Origin: Pseudodesulfovibrio sp. 5S69
GTDB lineage: Bacteria; Desulfobacterota; Desulfovibrionia; Desulfovibrionales; Desulfovibrionaceae
DNA length: 64,000 bases
Assembly (NCBI RefSeq): GCF_037094465.1
Contig: NZ_CP146609.1
Location: 1,365,501 to 1,429,500, forward strand
Direction of reading: 5' to 3'
The notes beneath the pieces were generated by a model. It was not told the DNA's origin. It did no database searches and saw only the letters and a list, made by a program, of their open reading frames with translations. This document shows, one piece after another, positions 1 through 8,259 of this stretch. The number at the start of each line of letters is the position of its first letter. Within the stretch, counting starts at the first letter, position 1. The translations under genes and the position numbers were made by a program.

Positions 1-555
1 ATCATCGCAGCCACCAACCAGGAGCTGGAGCAGCGGGTCCGGGACGGCGAGTTCCGCAGCGATCTATACTATAGACTGAATGTGGCCACCTTGATCCTGC
101 CTCCCCTGCGCGAGCGCAAGTCGGACCTGCCGCAGCTGGCCGAGTTCTTCCTGGACCGGGCCAACCGCCGGCTCGGCACGGACATCACCGGGGTTTCCTC
201 GGAGGCCATGGAGATATTCTTCAACTACGACTGGCCGGGCAACGTGCGCCAGTTCGCCAACGCCGTGGAGCGCGCGGCCATCTTCTGCACCTCCACCCGG
301 ATCACCCCGGCCGAGGTGGACCAGGCCTTCTCCAACACCCGGCCCGCCGAGGACAGCGGCGTGTACGTGCCCACCGGCGAGGGGCTGCCCCTGAAACAGG
401 CCCTCATGGAATACGAGAAGACCCTGATCGAGAACGCGCTCAGGGCCTGCGGCGGGGTCCAGACCGAGGCCGCGACCGCCCTGGGCGTGTCGGCCAAGAA
501 CCTCTGGAACAAGCTCCGTAAGCACGGTATCGATCCGGTATTGTTCAAGAAGTAG
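1..555 (+). CDS. Sigma-54-dependent activator, C-terminal part (5' end outside window)
   Basis: The reading frame is open from base 1, so only the last 184 residues are present. They start inside the AAA+ sigma-54 activator domain: AATNQELE (sensor I region), FRSDLYYRLN, then the R-finger-like stretch LPPLRERKSDLP. WPGNVRQFANAVERAA follows near the end of the AAA domain. The last 45 residues form a Fis-type helix-turn-helix (ALMEYEKTLIENALRACGG, then AATALGVSAKNLWNKLRKHG). Such proteins bind upstream enhancer DNA and use ATP to open sigma-54 RNA polymerase promoters. A consensus sigma-54 promoter lies about 375 bases downstream, before the pilin gene, so this gene is the obvious candidate regulator of the Tad locus (inference). 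The N-terminal input domain cannot be seen. Confidence 0.93.
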   Translation: MIAATNQELEQRVRDGEFRSDLYYRLNVATLILPPLRERKSDLPQLAEFFLDRANRRLGTDITGVSSEAMEIFFNYDWPGNVRQFANAVERAAIFCTSTRITPAEVDQAFSNTRPAEDSGVYVPTGEGLPLKQALMEYEKTLIENALRACGGVQTEAATALGVSAKNLWNKLRKHGIDPVLFKK

Positions 556-640
556 CCATTCACCCGTCCTCGCGCCGCCGCTCAGGGCTCCCCGGCGAGA
601 AGAGAACATCCACATTTTGTGGTCCCGCCACACCAGGTAG

Positions 641-673
641 ATCCCCTCTTAAAGGGGATTTTCCTATCTTTTT
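641..673 (+). terminator. Rho-independent terminator after the sigma-54 activator gene
   Basis: A 7-bp perfect stem (ATCCCCT / AGGGGAT) with a 5-base loop is followed by a T-rich run ending in TTTTT. It lies about 85 bases after the activator stop codon and would separate that gene from the pilin transcription unit. Confidence 0.7.
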
Positions 674-777
674 GCCCTGAAAAATCGGGCTCAAGTGGTC
701 GATCCATTCGTTATCTATAAAAAATAGACTAAAATAACATACTGATTTTACATATAAAAAGATTTCAGGGGGCATGG

Positions 778-797
778 GGAGTCTGTGGGGAGACTCC
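778..797. promoter_or_regulatory. Inverted repeat, candidate activator-binding site
   Basis: GGAGTCT-GTGGGG-AGACTCC is a perfect 7-bp inverted repeat with a 6-base spacer, 133 bases upstream of the sigma-54 promoter of flp. It has no T-run, so it is unlikely to be a terminator. Position and dyad symmetry fit an enhancer site for a dimeric activator. The protein that binds is unknown. Confidence 0.4.
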
Positions 798-929
798 ATA
801 TTTCGTGGATTATGCGCTCTCGGAAGGGTTCCCGAACCGGTCCTGGCACGACCGTGCCGCGTATTTGTAAATTTTATTTCAAGCGATGACGGGCGGTTGC
901 AAACAAAGTTTCAACGCGGTTTTCCGCGA

Positions 930-945
930 TGGCACACGGGTTGCT
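930..945 (+). promoter_or_regulatory. Sigma-54 (-24/-12) promoter of the flp pilin gene
   Basis: TGGCACACGGGTTGCT matches the sigma-54 consensus TGGCACRNNNNTTGCW at every specified position, with GG at 931-932 and GC at 943-944 in the required 10-base spacing. Transcription should start near 956, giving a leader of about 63 bases before the flp start at 1019. The nearest upstream gene encodes a sigma-54 activator. Confidence 0.85.
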
Positions 946-1018
946 GTATGGTGGGCGTGGCTGGTGCTGAAAGGCACTAAAAAAATTTAAGACCCGAATT
1001 TAAACCAAGGAGAACGAC

Positions 1019-1201
1019 ATGACCAAGCTGATGAACCTCATCCGTGACGAAGAAGGCGCGACCGCCATTGAATACGGCCTGATCGCCGCCCTGATCGCCG
1101 CCGGTATCGTTGCCGCCACCAAGGCCCTGGGCGACCAGGTCGTGAGCACCTTTAGCTACATCACGACCAAGATGTCCGAGGCCACCACCTCCGGTAGCTA
1201 G
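1019..1201 (+). CDS. flp: Flp-type pilin (type IVc major pilin)
   Basis: A 60-residue prepilin forming the Flp pilus fibre. The N-terminus is a short charged leader ending in EEG, followed by ATAIEYGLIAALIAAGIVAATK, which is the Flp hallmark. Cleavage after Gly13 would give a mature pilin of 47 residues with Glu5 and Tyr6 of the mature chain conserved. The hydrophobic helix spans roughly residues 17-35, and the C-terminus is Ser/Thr-rich. The ribosome-binding site AAGGAG lies just upstream. It is first in the tad cluster, directly behind a sigma-54 promoter, and is followed by a strong hairpin that probably lets pilin transcript exceed that of the assembly genes. Confidence 0.95.
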   Translation: MTKLMNLIRDEEGATAIEYGLIAALIAAGIVAATKALGDQVVSTFSYITTKMSEATTSGS

Positions 1202-1248
1202 AAAAGAAATTAATGCTAACCGTTTAACGGAAGCAGCCAGAGCAGCCG

Positions 1249-1288
1249 AACCGGGGCTTTCGGGATGGTCCCGTAAGCCCCGGTTTTG
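1249..1288 (+). terminator. Hairpin after flp, probable partial terminator
   Basis: AACCGGGGCTT and AAGCCCCGGTT form an 11-bp stem around an inner CGGGA/TCCCG hairpin, followed by TTTTGT. It sits between flp and cpaA. Because the assembly genes follow on the same strand with no other clear promoter, partial read-through is likely. Confidence 0.65.
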
Positions 1289-1342
1289 TCTCCGGGGGAA
1301 AGCGGAGACAACAAGCGGCCGGTCCGGCACCTCGGGGGAACC

Positions 1343-1891
1343 ATGGACATTCTCATCGCCATCGCGCTCGCGACCTCTCTGGTGACGGCCGCCGTCACCG
1401 ACATCCGCAACCAGCGCATCTACAATTGGCTGACCTTCCCGCTCATTCTCGCGGGATTCGCCACGCACATCGTGTTCGGCGGCTTCGCCGGGCTGAAGTT
1501 CGCCGCGGGCGGCTTCGCCCTCGGGTTCGTGGCCATGGCCGTTCCGTATTTTCTGGGGGTCATGGGCGCGGGCGACGTCAAGCTCATGGCCGGCATCGGC
1601 GCCTGGCTCGGCGTGGAAGCGACCCTCGTCGCCTTCCTCTTCACCTGCATCGCCGGCGGCGTCTACGCCCTGGTGGTCCTGGCCTTCAATCCGAGCATGT
1701 GCAAGACGGTCCTCCGAAACATCGCCTACACGTTCCTGGTCTTCATCGGAACCCGCCAGTTCAATTTCGCCTCTGCCGACGAGCAGCAGGCCTTGCCCCG
1801 GCTGTGCTACGGCGTGGCCATCACCGTTGGAACCATAGGCGCCATGGCCATATTCGCCTGGGAGTCCGGTTCCATCTTCGTCGGTTACTAA
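1343..1891 (+). CDS. cpaA: Prepilin peptidase CpaA/TadV
   Basis: An A24-family aspartic peptidase of the inner membrane (182 aa) that removes the leader from Flp prepilin. The two catalytic aspartates are visible: Asp20 in VTDIRNQRIYN and Asp78 in MGAGDVKLMAGIG. The protein is a compact multi-pass membrane protein with about six hydrophobic segments and lacks the N-terminal methylase domain of PilD, as is normal for TadV. An in-frame upstream ATG exists at 1286, but the ATG at 1343 follows a GGGGGA ribosome-binding site and starts at the expected membrane segment. Confidence 0.93.
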   Translation: MDILIAIALATSLVTAAVTDIRNQRIYNWLTFPLILAGFATHIVFGGFAGLKFAAGGFALGFVAMAVPYFLGVMGAGDVKLMAGIGAWLGVEATLVAFLFTCIAGGVYALVVLAFNPSMCKTVLRNIAYTFLVFIGTRQFNFASADEQQALPRLCYGVAITVGTIGAMAIFAWESGSIFVGY

Positions 1892-1904
1892 AAGGAGGGG
1901 TCCC

Positions 1905-2726
1905 ATGAGCAAGTCCAAGAGAGCCCTCATCCAGATCACCCTGTCCCTGATCCTTGCGATCATCGCGGGCGTGGTCATCTTCAAGTGGACCAACGGCGTG
2001 AAGCACACCGCCCCTGTGGCCGCGGTCGAAGAGACCGTGCCCGTGGTCGTGGCCAAGACCGACCTGGGACGCGGCGTCAAGCTGACGGATGAGATGCTCG
2101 AGGTGCGCAAGTTCACCAAGGCGTCCCGTCCCTCCGGGGCCTTTGCCGAAATCGCGCAGCTCGAGGGCCGGGTGCTGAATCAGGCCGTGGGCATGGGCGA
2201 CGCCCTGACCCCCATCAAGCTGGCCGACAAGTCCATCATGGGCGGCGGCGTGTCCGCGCTGATCACGCCGGGCAAGCGGGCCATGGCCGTCAAGGGCAAC
2301 GAGGTCATGGGGCTGTCCGGTTTCGTCCGCCCCGGCGACCGGGTGGACGTCATCGTCTCCCTGACCGTGGGCCGCGACGAGAAGCCGGTGACCAAGCTGG
2401 TCCTGGAACGGGTCAAGGTCATCGCCACCGGAACCCAGCTGACCCCGCCCAACGAGGAAGGCAAGACCGCGTCGGTCGGCGTGTACACCCTGGAGCTGAG
2501 CCCGGCCGAATCCGAACGCCTCGCCCTGGCCTCCACCCAGGGGACCCTGCATTTCGCCCTGCGCAACGAGCAAGACAACGCCGACGTGCGGACCACCGGG
2601 ACCACGGTGCCCCAGACCCTGGCCGCCCTGCGGCCCAAGCACAAGGCCGAGCAGGTCCGGCAGACCCGACGCCGCATCAGCATCGAAGTCATCACCGGCA
2701 CGAACCGTTCGTCGGTCAAGTTCTAG
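1905..2726 (+). CDS. cpaB: Flp pilus assembly protein CpaB/RcpC
   Basis: A 273-residue periplasmic pilus assembly factor. An N-terminal signal anchor at residues 8-27 is followed by an SAF-type domain (VPVVVAKTDLGRGVKLTDEML, residues about 45-110), then the RcpC/CpaB region with FVRPGDRVDVIVSL near residue 145. CpaB proteins are thought to assist the outer-membrane secretin, possibly through peptidoglycan contact. The AAGGAGGGG site before the ATG is strong. The gene lies 13 bases after cpaA and 11 before the secretin gene, so it belongs to the same operon. Confidence 0.9.
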   Translation: MSKSKRALIQITLSLILAIIAGVVIFKWTNGVKHTAPVAAVEETVPVVVAKTDLGRGVKLTDEMLEVRKFTKASRPSGAFAEIAQLEGRVLNQAVGMGDALTPIKLADKSIMGGGVSALITPGKRAMAVKGNEVMGLSGFVRPGDRVDVIVSLTVGRDEKPVTKLVLERVKVIATGTQLTPPNEEGKTASVGVYTLELSPAESERLALASTQGTLHFALRNEQDNADVRTTGTTVPQTLAALRPKHKAEQVRQTRRRISIEVITGTNRSSVKF

Positions 2727-2737
2727 GAGCGGATGCG

Positions 2738-4168
2738 ATGAAAAACACAAGGACCATACAGTATACCCTGGTCATCCTGCTCGCCTGCCTGACCGTGCTG
2801 ACCGCCTCCGTGGCCTGGGCACGCGTGGTCAGGTCCGACAAGCCGGACATGATCTCCATGATCGTCGGCGAGTCCACCGTCATCACCACGGACAAGGCCG
2901 TCAGCCGCATTTCGCTCGGCTCGGACACCGTCTGCTCCATCGTGGTCATCTCCCCGAAGCAGATCTACCTGACCGCCAACGAGATCGGCTCCACCACCCT
3001 GACCCTGTGGGCCGGGGACAAGGTCTCCGAAATCTACGACATCGCGGTTGACCCGGACACCACCCGGCTGAAGCGGATGATCTACGACCTGCTGCCGGGC
3101 GAGAGCAATATTCGCGTGCTGACCAACGGCAACTCCGTGACCCTGTCCGGACAGGTCTCCAGCGCCGCCAACCTGGCCTCGGTGGTCGCCCTGGCCGAGG
3201 CGGCCGCACCGGACCGCGTGGTCAACCTCCTGACCGTGGGCGGCATCCAGCAGGTCATGCTGGAGGTCCGCGTGGCCGAGATGTCCCGCTCCGTGACCAA
3301 GCGCCTGGGCATCAACTTCGCGGCCATCGGCTCCAACTTTTCCATCTACTCGATCATCAACAACCTGACGAGCTACGACGCCGAGCACGACCGCTTCACG
3401 CTGACCGACAACATCAACTTCACCGGCACCTACCGGACCGGCTCCACGGCCCTGTTCGGCATGATCGACGCGCTCAAGGCCAATGGCCTGGTGCGCATGC
3501 TGGCCGAGCCGAACCTGACCTGCGTGTCCGGCGAGTCCGCCGAGTTCCTGGTGGGCGGCGAAGTGCCCATCCCCATGCCGAGCGCTCTCGGAACCGTGGG
3601 CATCGACTACAAGCCGTTCGGCATCTCGCTGAAGTTCACGGCCACGGTCATGTCGTCGGGCCACATCAACCTCCAGGTCAATCCCGAGGTCTCCGAACTC
3701 GACTACTCCAAGTCCCTGCCCGTGGAGGGCTACGAAATCCCGACCATCTCCACCCGCCGGGCCAACACAGTGATCGAGCTGGGCGACGGTCAATCCTTTG
3801 CCATCGCCGGGCTGATCAGCGACTCCCTCAAGGAAAACAGCAACAAGTTCCCGGGCTTGGGCGAGGTTCCCGTGCTCGGAAGCCTTTTCAGCTCCAAGGA
3901 CTTCGCGTCCAACAAGACCGAACTGGTCGTCCTGGTCACCGCCCACCTGGCCAAGCCGGTGGATATGGCCTCCCAGACCCTGCCCACGGACGGGTTCCGC
4001 GAGCCGGACGACAAGGAGTTCTATCTCTTCGGGCTGCTGGAGGGACAGGGTGATTCCAGCGGGAGCGGAACCACCCATACCGCAGCCAAGGGCGCCGCCG
4101 ATCCGGGCACCGTGATCCGTCCGGAATCCGGCTTCGACGGGGAATTCGGCCACTCCTGGCCCAACTAG
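2738..4168 (+). CDS. cpaC: Tad pilus secretin CpaC/RcpA
   Basis: The 476-residue outer-membrane channel of the Tad pilus. A signal peptide ends near ASVAWA (residues 1-29). It is followed by the pilus-secretin N-terminal domain (SMIVGESTVITTDKAVSRIS), a BON-like segment (DLLPGESNIRVLTNGNSVTLSG), and the secretin core with VEVRVAEMSRS-like and LAEPNLTCVSGESAEFLVGGEVPIP motifs. The final beta region includes GDGQSFAIAGL and ELVVLVTAHLAKP, which are typical secretin signatures. Length is normal for the family. It sits between cpaB and a small lipoprotein gene that may act as a secretin partner. Confidence 0.93.
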   Translation: MKNTRTIQYTLVILLACLTVLTASVAWARVVRSDKPDMISMIVGESTVITTDKAVSRISLGSDTVCSIVVISPKQIYLTANEIGSTTLTLWAGDKVSEIYDIAVDPDTTRLKRMIYDLLPGESNIRVLTNGNSVTLSGQVSSAANLASVVALAEAAAPDRVVNLLTVGGIQQVMLEVRVAEMSRSVTKRLGINFAAIGSNFSIYSIINNLTSYDAEHDRFTLTDNINFTGTYRTGSTALFGMIDALKANGLVRMLAEPNLTCVSGESAEFLVGGEVPIPMPSALGTVGIDYKPFGISLKFTATVMSSGHINLQVNPEVSELDYSKSLPVEGYEIPTISTRRANTVIELGDGQSFAIAGLISDSLKENSNKFPGLGEVPVLGSLFSSKDFASNKTELVVLVTAHLAKPVDMASQTLPTDGFREPDDKEFYLFGLLEGQGDSSGSGTTHTAAKGAADPGTVIRPESGFDGEFGHSWPN

Positions 4169-4190
4169 AGCGCAAGCGCGGAGGAACGTC

Positions 4191-4469
4191 ATGCAGAACA
4201 TCCTGATCTACATCGCCATGGTGGGCATCATGCTCCAGGCCGGTTGCGGCACCATGTTCGAAGGCGAGCGGAGCACGCCGCCCTTCGGCAGCTCGGTGCA
4301 CATGGCAGTGGCCAGCCAGACCGCCAATCCCGAGGCCGGCGGCGACGCCCCGGTGCTCGGCCTGGACGGCAAGTACGCGGACGCGGTCGTGAAGAAGCAC
4401 CAGGAAGGCCCCAGGGAAAAGAGCGAGAGCAAGGCCGATTCGACGTTCGGCGTGGTCGAGGTCCAGTGA
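4191..4469 (+). CDS. Small Tad-locus lipoprotein
   Basis: A 92-residue protein with a hydrophobic N-terminus ending in LQAGC (Cys19), a usable though not perfect lipobox. The mature part contains SVHMAVASQTANPEA and PVLGLDGKYADAVVKK, a pattern I recall from short lipoproteins of other Tad loci, where they occupy the CpaD-like position after the secretin. An outer-membrane location and a secretin pilotin or stabiliser role are inferred from the lipobox and position only. It starts 22 bases after cpaC with GGAGG at a good distance. Confidence 0.7.
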   Translation: MQNILIYIAMVGIMLQAGCGTMFEGERSTPPFGSSVHMAVASQTANPEAGGDAPVLGLDGKYADAVVKKHQEGPREKSESKADSTFGVVEVQ

Positions 4470-4647
4470 TGCGCGGCCGGGAGTGCTGCGAACACCGGCG
4501 TGAGCCGGTGCCTGCGCTCCTGATGGCGTCCGTGCCCCGCAGCGGCACGACAATGTTTGAAACCATGCGGTCCGACGGGGAAAACGGGGGTCGATCGATC
4601 ACCGTAGTCGGAGCCTACCAGCAAAGGACAGGGGGAAAGGGGGAACC

Positions 4648-5841
4648 ATGAACAACAGAGTGATACCCATATCGCTGGCCGTCATCGACAAGGAGCAGCG
4701 CGATCGCCTGGAAAAGATGATCGCCGCCAATCCCATGGTCCGGCTGGTGGGCGAGGACGCCGAAGAGATGGGCGTGCTCATCTACGAGCCCGGCGACTCC
4801 GTCGAAGAGGACATGCCGCACATCATCCACGCCCTGGAATCGGGGCAGGCCGAGGACGTCTACCTGGCCGGCAACGTCGCCGACCCCGAGATCCTCATCC
4901 GGGCCATGCGCAGCGGCATCCGCGAATACCTCAAGTTTCCCGTGGACGAGAACGACCTGCGCGCCGCGGTCGTGCGCACGGCCATGCGGCTGAGCCTGGG
5001 CGTGGACGACAGCGACAAGGGCCGCATATTCACGGTCCTGGGCTGCAAGCCCGGCGTGGGGACCACCTCCCTGGCCGTGAACATGGCCTGCGTCCTGAAC
5101 GAGCGCGCCCCCGGCCGGACCGTGCTCCTGGATCTCCGCCAGCCCATGGGCGAGATCCCCTATTTCCTGGACCTCAAGTACGAATACACCTGGGGCGACC
5201 TGGTGGACGACATCTCCCGGCTGGACGCCACCTACCTGCGCAGCGTCATGGCCGAGCACGAGTCCGGCCTGCACGTCCTGCCCGGCCCCGCCTCGGGCGA
5301 GCGCCCCGACGAGCACACCCTGTTCCTCATCCTGGAGCAGCTCCGCCACAGCTACGACTTCGTGGTCGTGGACGCGGCCACCCCCGGCGAGGACGAACTG
5401 CCCAAGGAAGTGGAGCTGGCCGATTCCATCCTGATGACCATGCAGCTCTCCCTGCCGTGCCTGGCACGGGTCTCCCGGCTGGCCGACTCCATCGGCGGCC
5501 AGGACCCGGACGCCGACCGGCGCATGCGCCTGGTGGCCACCCGCGTGGCCCGCAACGGTTCCATCGGCGTGTCCGAGGCCGCCGAGGTCCTGGGCCGCGA
5601 GATCGCCTGGTCCATCCCCGAGGACGGCGAGACCGTGCTCTCTTCCATCAACCAGGGCACGCCCCTGGTCCAGGCCTACCCCAAGTCCACGTCGGCCAAG
5701 GCCGTGCAGGCCCTGGTCAAGGACCTGGCACCCAAGGCCAGGAAGCCCCGCAAGGGATTGTCCCTGCCGTTCTCCTCGCTCTTCCGCAAGAAGGGCAAGG
5801 ACTCGGATTCCAATGACAATCTGGCAGGAGCGACCTTATGA
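4648..5841 (+). CDS. cpaE: Pilus assembly ATPase CpaE/TadZ
   Basis: A 397-residue MinD/ParA-like protein that positions the Tad machine in the cell. Residues 1-120 form a degenerate receiver-like domain ([18 protein letters not shown], then [18 protein letters not shown]). From about 130 the ATPase domain carries a deviant Walker [14 protein letters not shown], and the switch region [12 protein letters not shown]. The C-terminus is basic. A 178-base gap separates it from the lipoprotein gene. I see no clear promoter there, only a strong GGGGGAAAGGGGG region before the ATG. The gene overlaps cpaF by four bases (ATGA), indicating translational coupling. Confidence 0.9.
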   Translation: MNNRVIPISLAVIDKEQRDRLEKMIAANPMVRLVGEDAEEMGVLIYEPGDSVEEDMPHIIHALESGQAEDVYLAGNVADPEILIRAMRSGIREYLKFPVDENDLRAAVVRTAMRLSLGVDDSDKGRIFTVLGCKPGVGTTSLAVNMACVLNERAPGRTVLLDLRQPMGEIPYFLDLKYEYTWGDLVDDISRLDATYLRSVMAEHESGLHVLPGPASGERPDEHTLFLILEQLRHSYDFVVVDAATPGEDELPKEVELADSILMTMQLSLPCLARVSRLADSIGGQDPDADRRMRLVATRVARNGSIGVSEAAEVLGREIAWSIPEDGETVLSSINQGTPLVQAYPKSTSAKAVQALVKDLAPKARKPRKGLSLPFSSLFRKKGKDSDSNDNLAGATL

Positions 5842-7271
5842 ACCTCGCGGAAAGACTGAACCGGAACGCGGCCAAGCGCAGCGCCCAGGCGACCGCGCCC
5901 GTCAACGCCAAGCCAGACGCCAAGCCCAAGGCGGCCCCCAGGGCCAAGCCCCAGCCCAAGGCCACCAAGGTCGAGGCGGCGGAGCACTATTTCGACCTCA
6001 AGACCCGCATCCACGACCGGCTCATCGACATGATCGACCTGTCGCTCCTGGACTCCCTGAGCGAGTCCGAGATGCGCAGCGAGATCGCCAAGGTCACCGA
6101 GGGGCTGCTCTGGGGCGAGTTCCGCAACGCGCCGCTCAACCTGGCCGAGCGCAAGCGCATGCTGGCCGAGATCCAGGACGAAGTCATCGGCCTCGGGCCG
6201 CTGGAACCCTACGTCCAGGACCCCACGGTCAACGATATCCTGGTCAACGGCTACAAGCAGATCTACGTGGAGCGTTCGGGCAAGCTGGAGCTGACCCCGG
6301 CGCGGTTCAAGGACGACGACCACCTGCGCAAGATCATCGACCGCATCGTCTCCATGGTCGGGCGGCGCATCGACGAGTCCCAGCCCCTGTGCGACGCGCG
6401 CCTGCTCGACGGCTCGCGCGTCAACGCGGTCATCCCGCCCCTGGCCATCGACGGCCCCTCGCTGTCCATCCGTAAATTTTCCAAGGACCCGCTGGAAGTG
6501 GCCGACCTGATCGGCTTCAACTCCCTGACCCCGGAGATGGCCCTGCTCATGAAGGGCATCGTCCAGACCCAGCTCAACGTGCTCATCTCCGGCGGTACCG
6601 GCTCGGGCAAGACCACGCTCCTGAACTGCCTGTCGCGCAACGTGCCCGAGGACGAACGCATCGTGACCATCGAGGACGCGGCCGAGCTGCAGCTCAAGCA
6701 GGAGCACGTGGTCCGGCTGGAGACCCGCCCGGCCAACATCGAGGGCCGCGGCGAGATCACCATGCGCGACCTGGTCAAGAACTGCCTGCGCATGCGCCCG
6801 GACCGGATCATCGTCGGCGAGGTCCGTTCCTCCGAGGCCCTGGACATGCTCCAGGCCATGAACACCGGCCACGACGGCTCTCTGACCACCATCCACGCCA
6901 ACACCCCGCGCGACGCGCTCATGCGCCTGGAGACCATGATCTCCATGGCCGGACTGAACCTGAACCCCCTGTCCATGAAGCGCTACATCTCCTCGGCCAT
7001 CGACGTCATCATCCAGGCCACCCGCATGGTGGACGGCACCAGAAAAGTCATCTCCATCCAGGAAGTGACCGGCATGGAAGGGGAGATGATCACCATGCAG
7101 GAGATCTTCGCCTTCGAGCAGACCGGGATGACCGCCGACGGCAAGGTGGACGGCTACTTCAGCGCCCGCGGCATCCGACCCAAGTTCGCGAGCAAGCTCG
7201 AACGCATGGGCTTCCCGTTCCCCATGGAAATGTTCAACGTCACCCCCAGACCCCCGAAGAACAAGGAGTAG
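5838..7271 (+). CDS. cpaF: Tad secretion ATPase CpaF/TadA
   Basis: The 477-residue hexameric ATPase that powers Flp pilus assembly. An Ala/Lys/Pro-rich N-terminal tail (residues 10-45) precedes the helical N-domain. The catalytic part has Walker [13 protein letters not shown], the Asp box [11 protein letters not shown], Walker [16 protein letters not shown] and the His box [15 protein letters not shown], all intact. In other Tad systems this single ATPase can drive both extension and retraction. It starts in the cpaE stop codon and ends 3 bases before tadB. Confidence 0.96.
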   Translation: MNLAERLNRNAAKRSAQATAPVNAKPDAKPKAAPRAKPQPKATKVEAAEHYFDLKTRIHDRLIDMIDLSLLDSLSESEMRSEIAKVTEGLLWGEFRNAPLNLAERKRMLAEIQDEVIGLGPLEPYVQDPTVNDILVNGYKQIYVERSGKLELTPARFKDDDHLRKIIDRIVSMVGRRIDESQPLCDARLLDGSRVNAVIPPLAIDGPSLSIRKFSKDPLEVADLIGFNSLTPEMALLMKGIVQTQLNVLISGGTGSGKTTLLNCLSRNVPEDERIVTIEDAAELQLKQEHVVRLETRPANIEGRGEITMRDLVKNCLRMRPDRIIVGEVRSSEALDMLQAMNTGHDGSLTTIHANTPRDALMRLETMISMAGLNLNPLSMKRYISSAIDVIIQATRMVDGTRKVISIQEVTGMEGEMITMQEIFAFEQTGMTADGKVDGYFSARGIRPKFASKLERMGFPFPMEMFNVTPRPPKNKE

Positions 7272-7274
7272 GCC

Positions 7275-8249
7275 ATGTCCATGACACTGATCATCGCGGC
7301 CGTGGCCGTGCTCATCGTCTTCCTGCTGGTCATGGGCATCGGCTCGCTCATGCAGTCCGGATCGGACAAGGCCGAGCGGCGCGTTAAGGACCGCCTCCGG
7401 GCCATGGCCCTGACCGCCGACATCGACGCCGCCTCCGTGGACCTGGTCCTGCGCGAGTCGGCCATGAGCGAGGTGCCGCTGTTCAACCGGCTGCTCGAGA
7501 GCATGCGCTGGTCCACCAACCTGAGCCGTCTGCTGTATCAGGCCGACGCCAAGGGCTCGGCGGGCGTGTACCTGCTCGTCTGCATGCTCCTGGCCGTGGT
7601 CGGCTTCTACGCCGGGACCTTCTCGGGTCGGCTGTGGGTCTCGGTGGCCGGGGCGATCATGCTCGGCTACATCCCCGTCTGGGGGTTGCAGGGGAAGAAG
7701 CGCAAGCGCATGAACCGCTTCCAGAAGCAATTGCCCGAGGCGCTGGACCTCATGGCCCGCGCGCTCAAGGCCGGGCACACCTTCGGCGGCGGCATGCGCA
7801 TGGTGGCGGATGAGTTCGACGGCCCCATCGGCCCCGAGTTCGGCAAGACTCTGGACGAGATGAACTACGGCATGGACGTGGACCGCGCGCTGAGCAACCT
7901 GCAGGGTCGGGTGGACTGCCCGGACCTGAAGTTCTTCGTGGTCTCGGTGAACATCCAGCGCGAGACCGGCGGCAACCTGGCCGAGATCATCGCCAAGATC
8001 GCCGGTCTGGTGCGCGAGCGGTTCGCCCTGTTCGGCAAGATCCGGGTCCTGTCCGCAGAGGGCCGGGTGTCCGCATACATCCTCATCGCCCTGCCGTTCC
8101 TGCTGACCGGCATCCTGTACGTGATCAACCCCGACTACGTCAGCCTGCTGTGGACCCGCGAACTGGGCCAGAACATGGTCTGGGGCGCGGCCATCTCCAT
8201 GGTCATCGGCTGGGTCATCATCCGCAAGATCATCCAGATCAAGGTGTAG
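7275..8249 (+). CDS. tadB: Inner-membrane platform protein TadB
   Basis: A 324-residue type II secretion F family protein. An N-terminal membrane segment (residues 4-24) is followed by a cytoplasmic domain, two helices around residues 95-135, the T2SSF domain (PEALDLMARALKAGHTFGGGMRMV, residues about 155-290) and a C-terminal pair of membrane segments. With TadC it forms the platform moved by the CpaF ATPase. The gene lies between cpaF and tadC with gaps of 3 and 10 bases. Confidence 0.92.
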   Translation: MSMTLIIAAVAVLIVFLLVMGIGSLMQSGSDKAERRVKDRLRAMALTADIDAASVDLVLRESAMSEVPLFNRLLESMRWSTNLSRLLYQADAKGSAGVYLLVCMLLAVVGFYAGTFSGRLWVSVAGAIMLGYIPVWGLQGKKRKRMNRFQKQLPEALDLMARALKAGHTFGGGMRMVADEFDGPIGPEFGKTLDEMNYGMDVDRALSNLQGRVDCPDLKFFVVSVNIQRETGGNLAEIIAKIAGLVRERFALFGKIRVLSAEGRVSAYILIALPFLLTGILYVINPDYVSLLWTRELGQNMVWGAAISMVIGWVIIRKIIQIKV

Positions 8250-8259
8250 GGAGGCAGCC

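Larger units (their letters stand above)
556..1018. other. Intergenic regulatory region upstream of flp
   Basis: This 463-base gap has no convincing gene. A weak minus-strand open frame at 560..799 has no ribosome-binding site and unlike codon use. The gap is AT-richer than its surroundings, notably 690-770. It holds a terminator (641..673), a perfect inverted repeat (778..797), a second short palindrome (GGCACG-AC-CGTGCC at 845..858), and a consensus sigma-54 promoter (930..945). The two palindromes lie about 80-155 bases upstream of the promoter, the usual position of enhancer sites for NtrC-type activators (inference). Confidence 0.7.

Noticed and set aside
560..799. 79-codon minus-strand frame in the flp upstream region
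   Set aside because: No ribosome-binding site, crosses a terminator and a dyad, and codon use is unlike neighbouring genes.
845..858. TGGCACGACCGTGCC as a second sigma-54 promoter
   Set aside because: GG to GC spacing is one base short of the required distance; it is better seen as a dyad.
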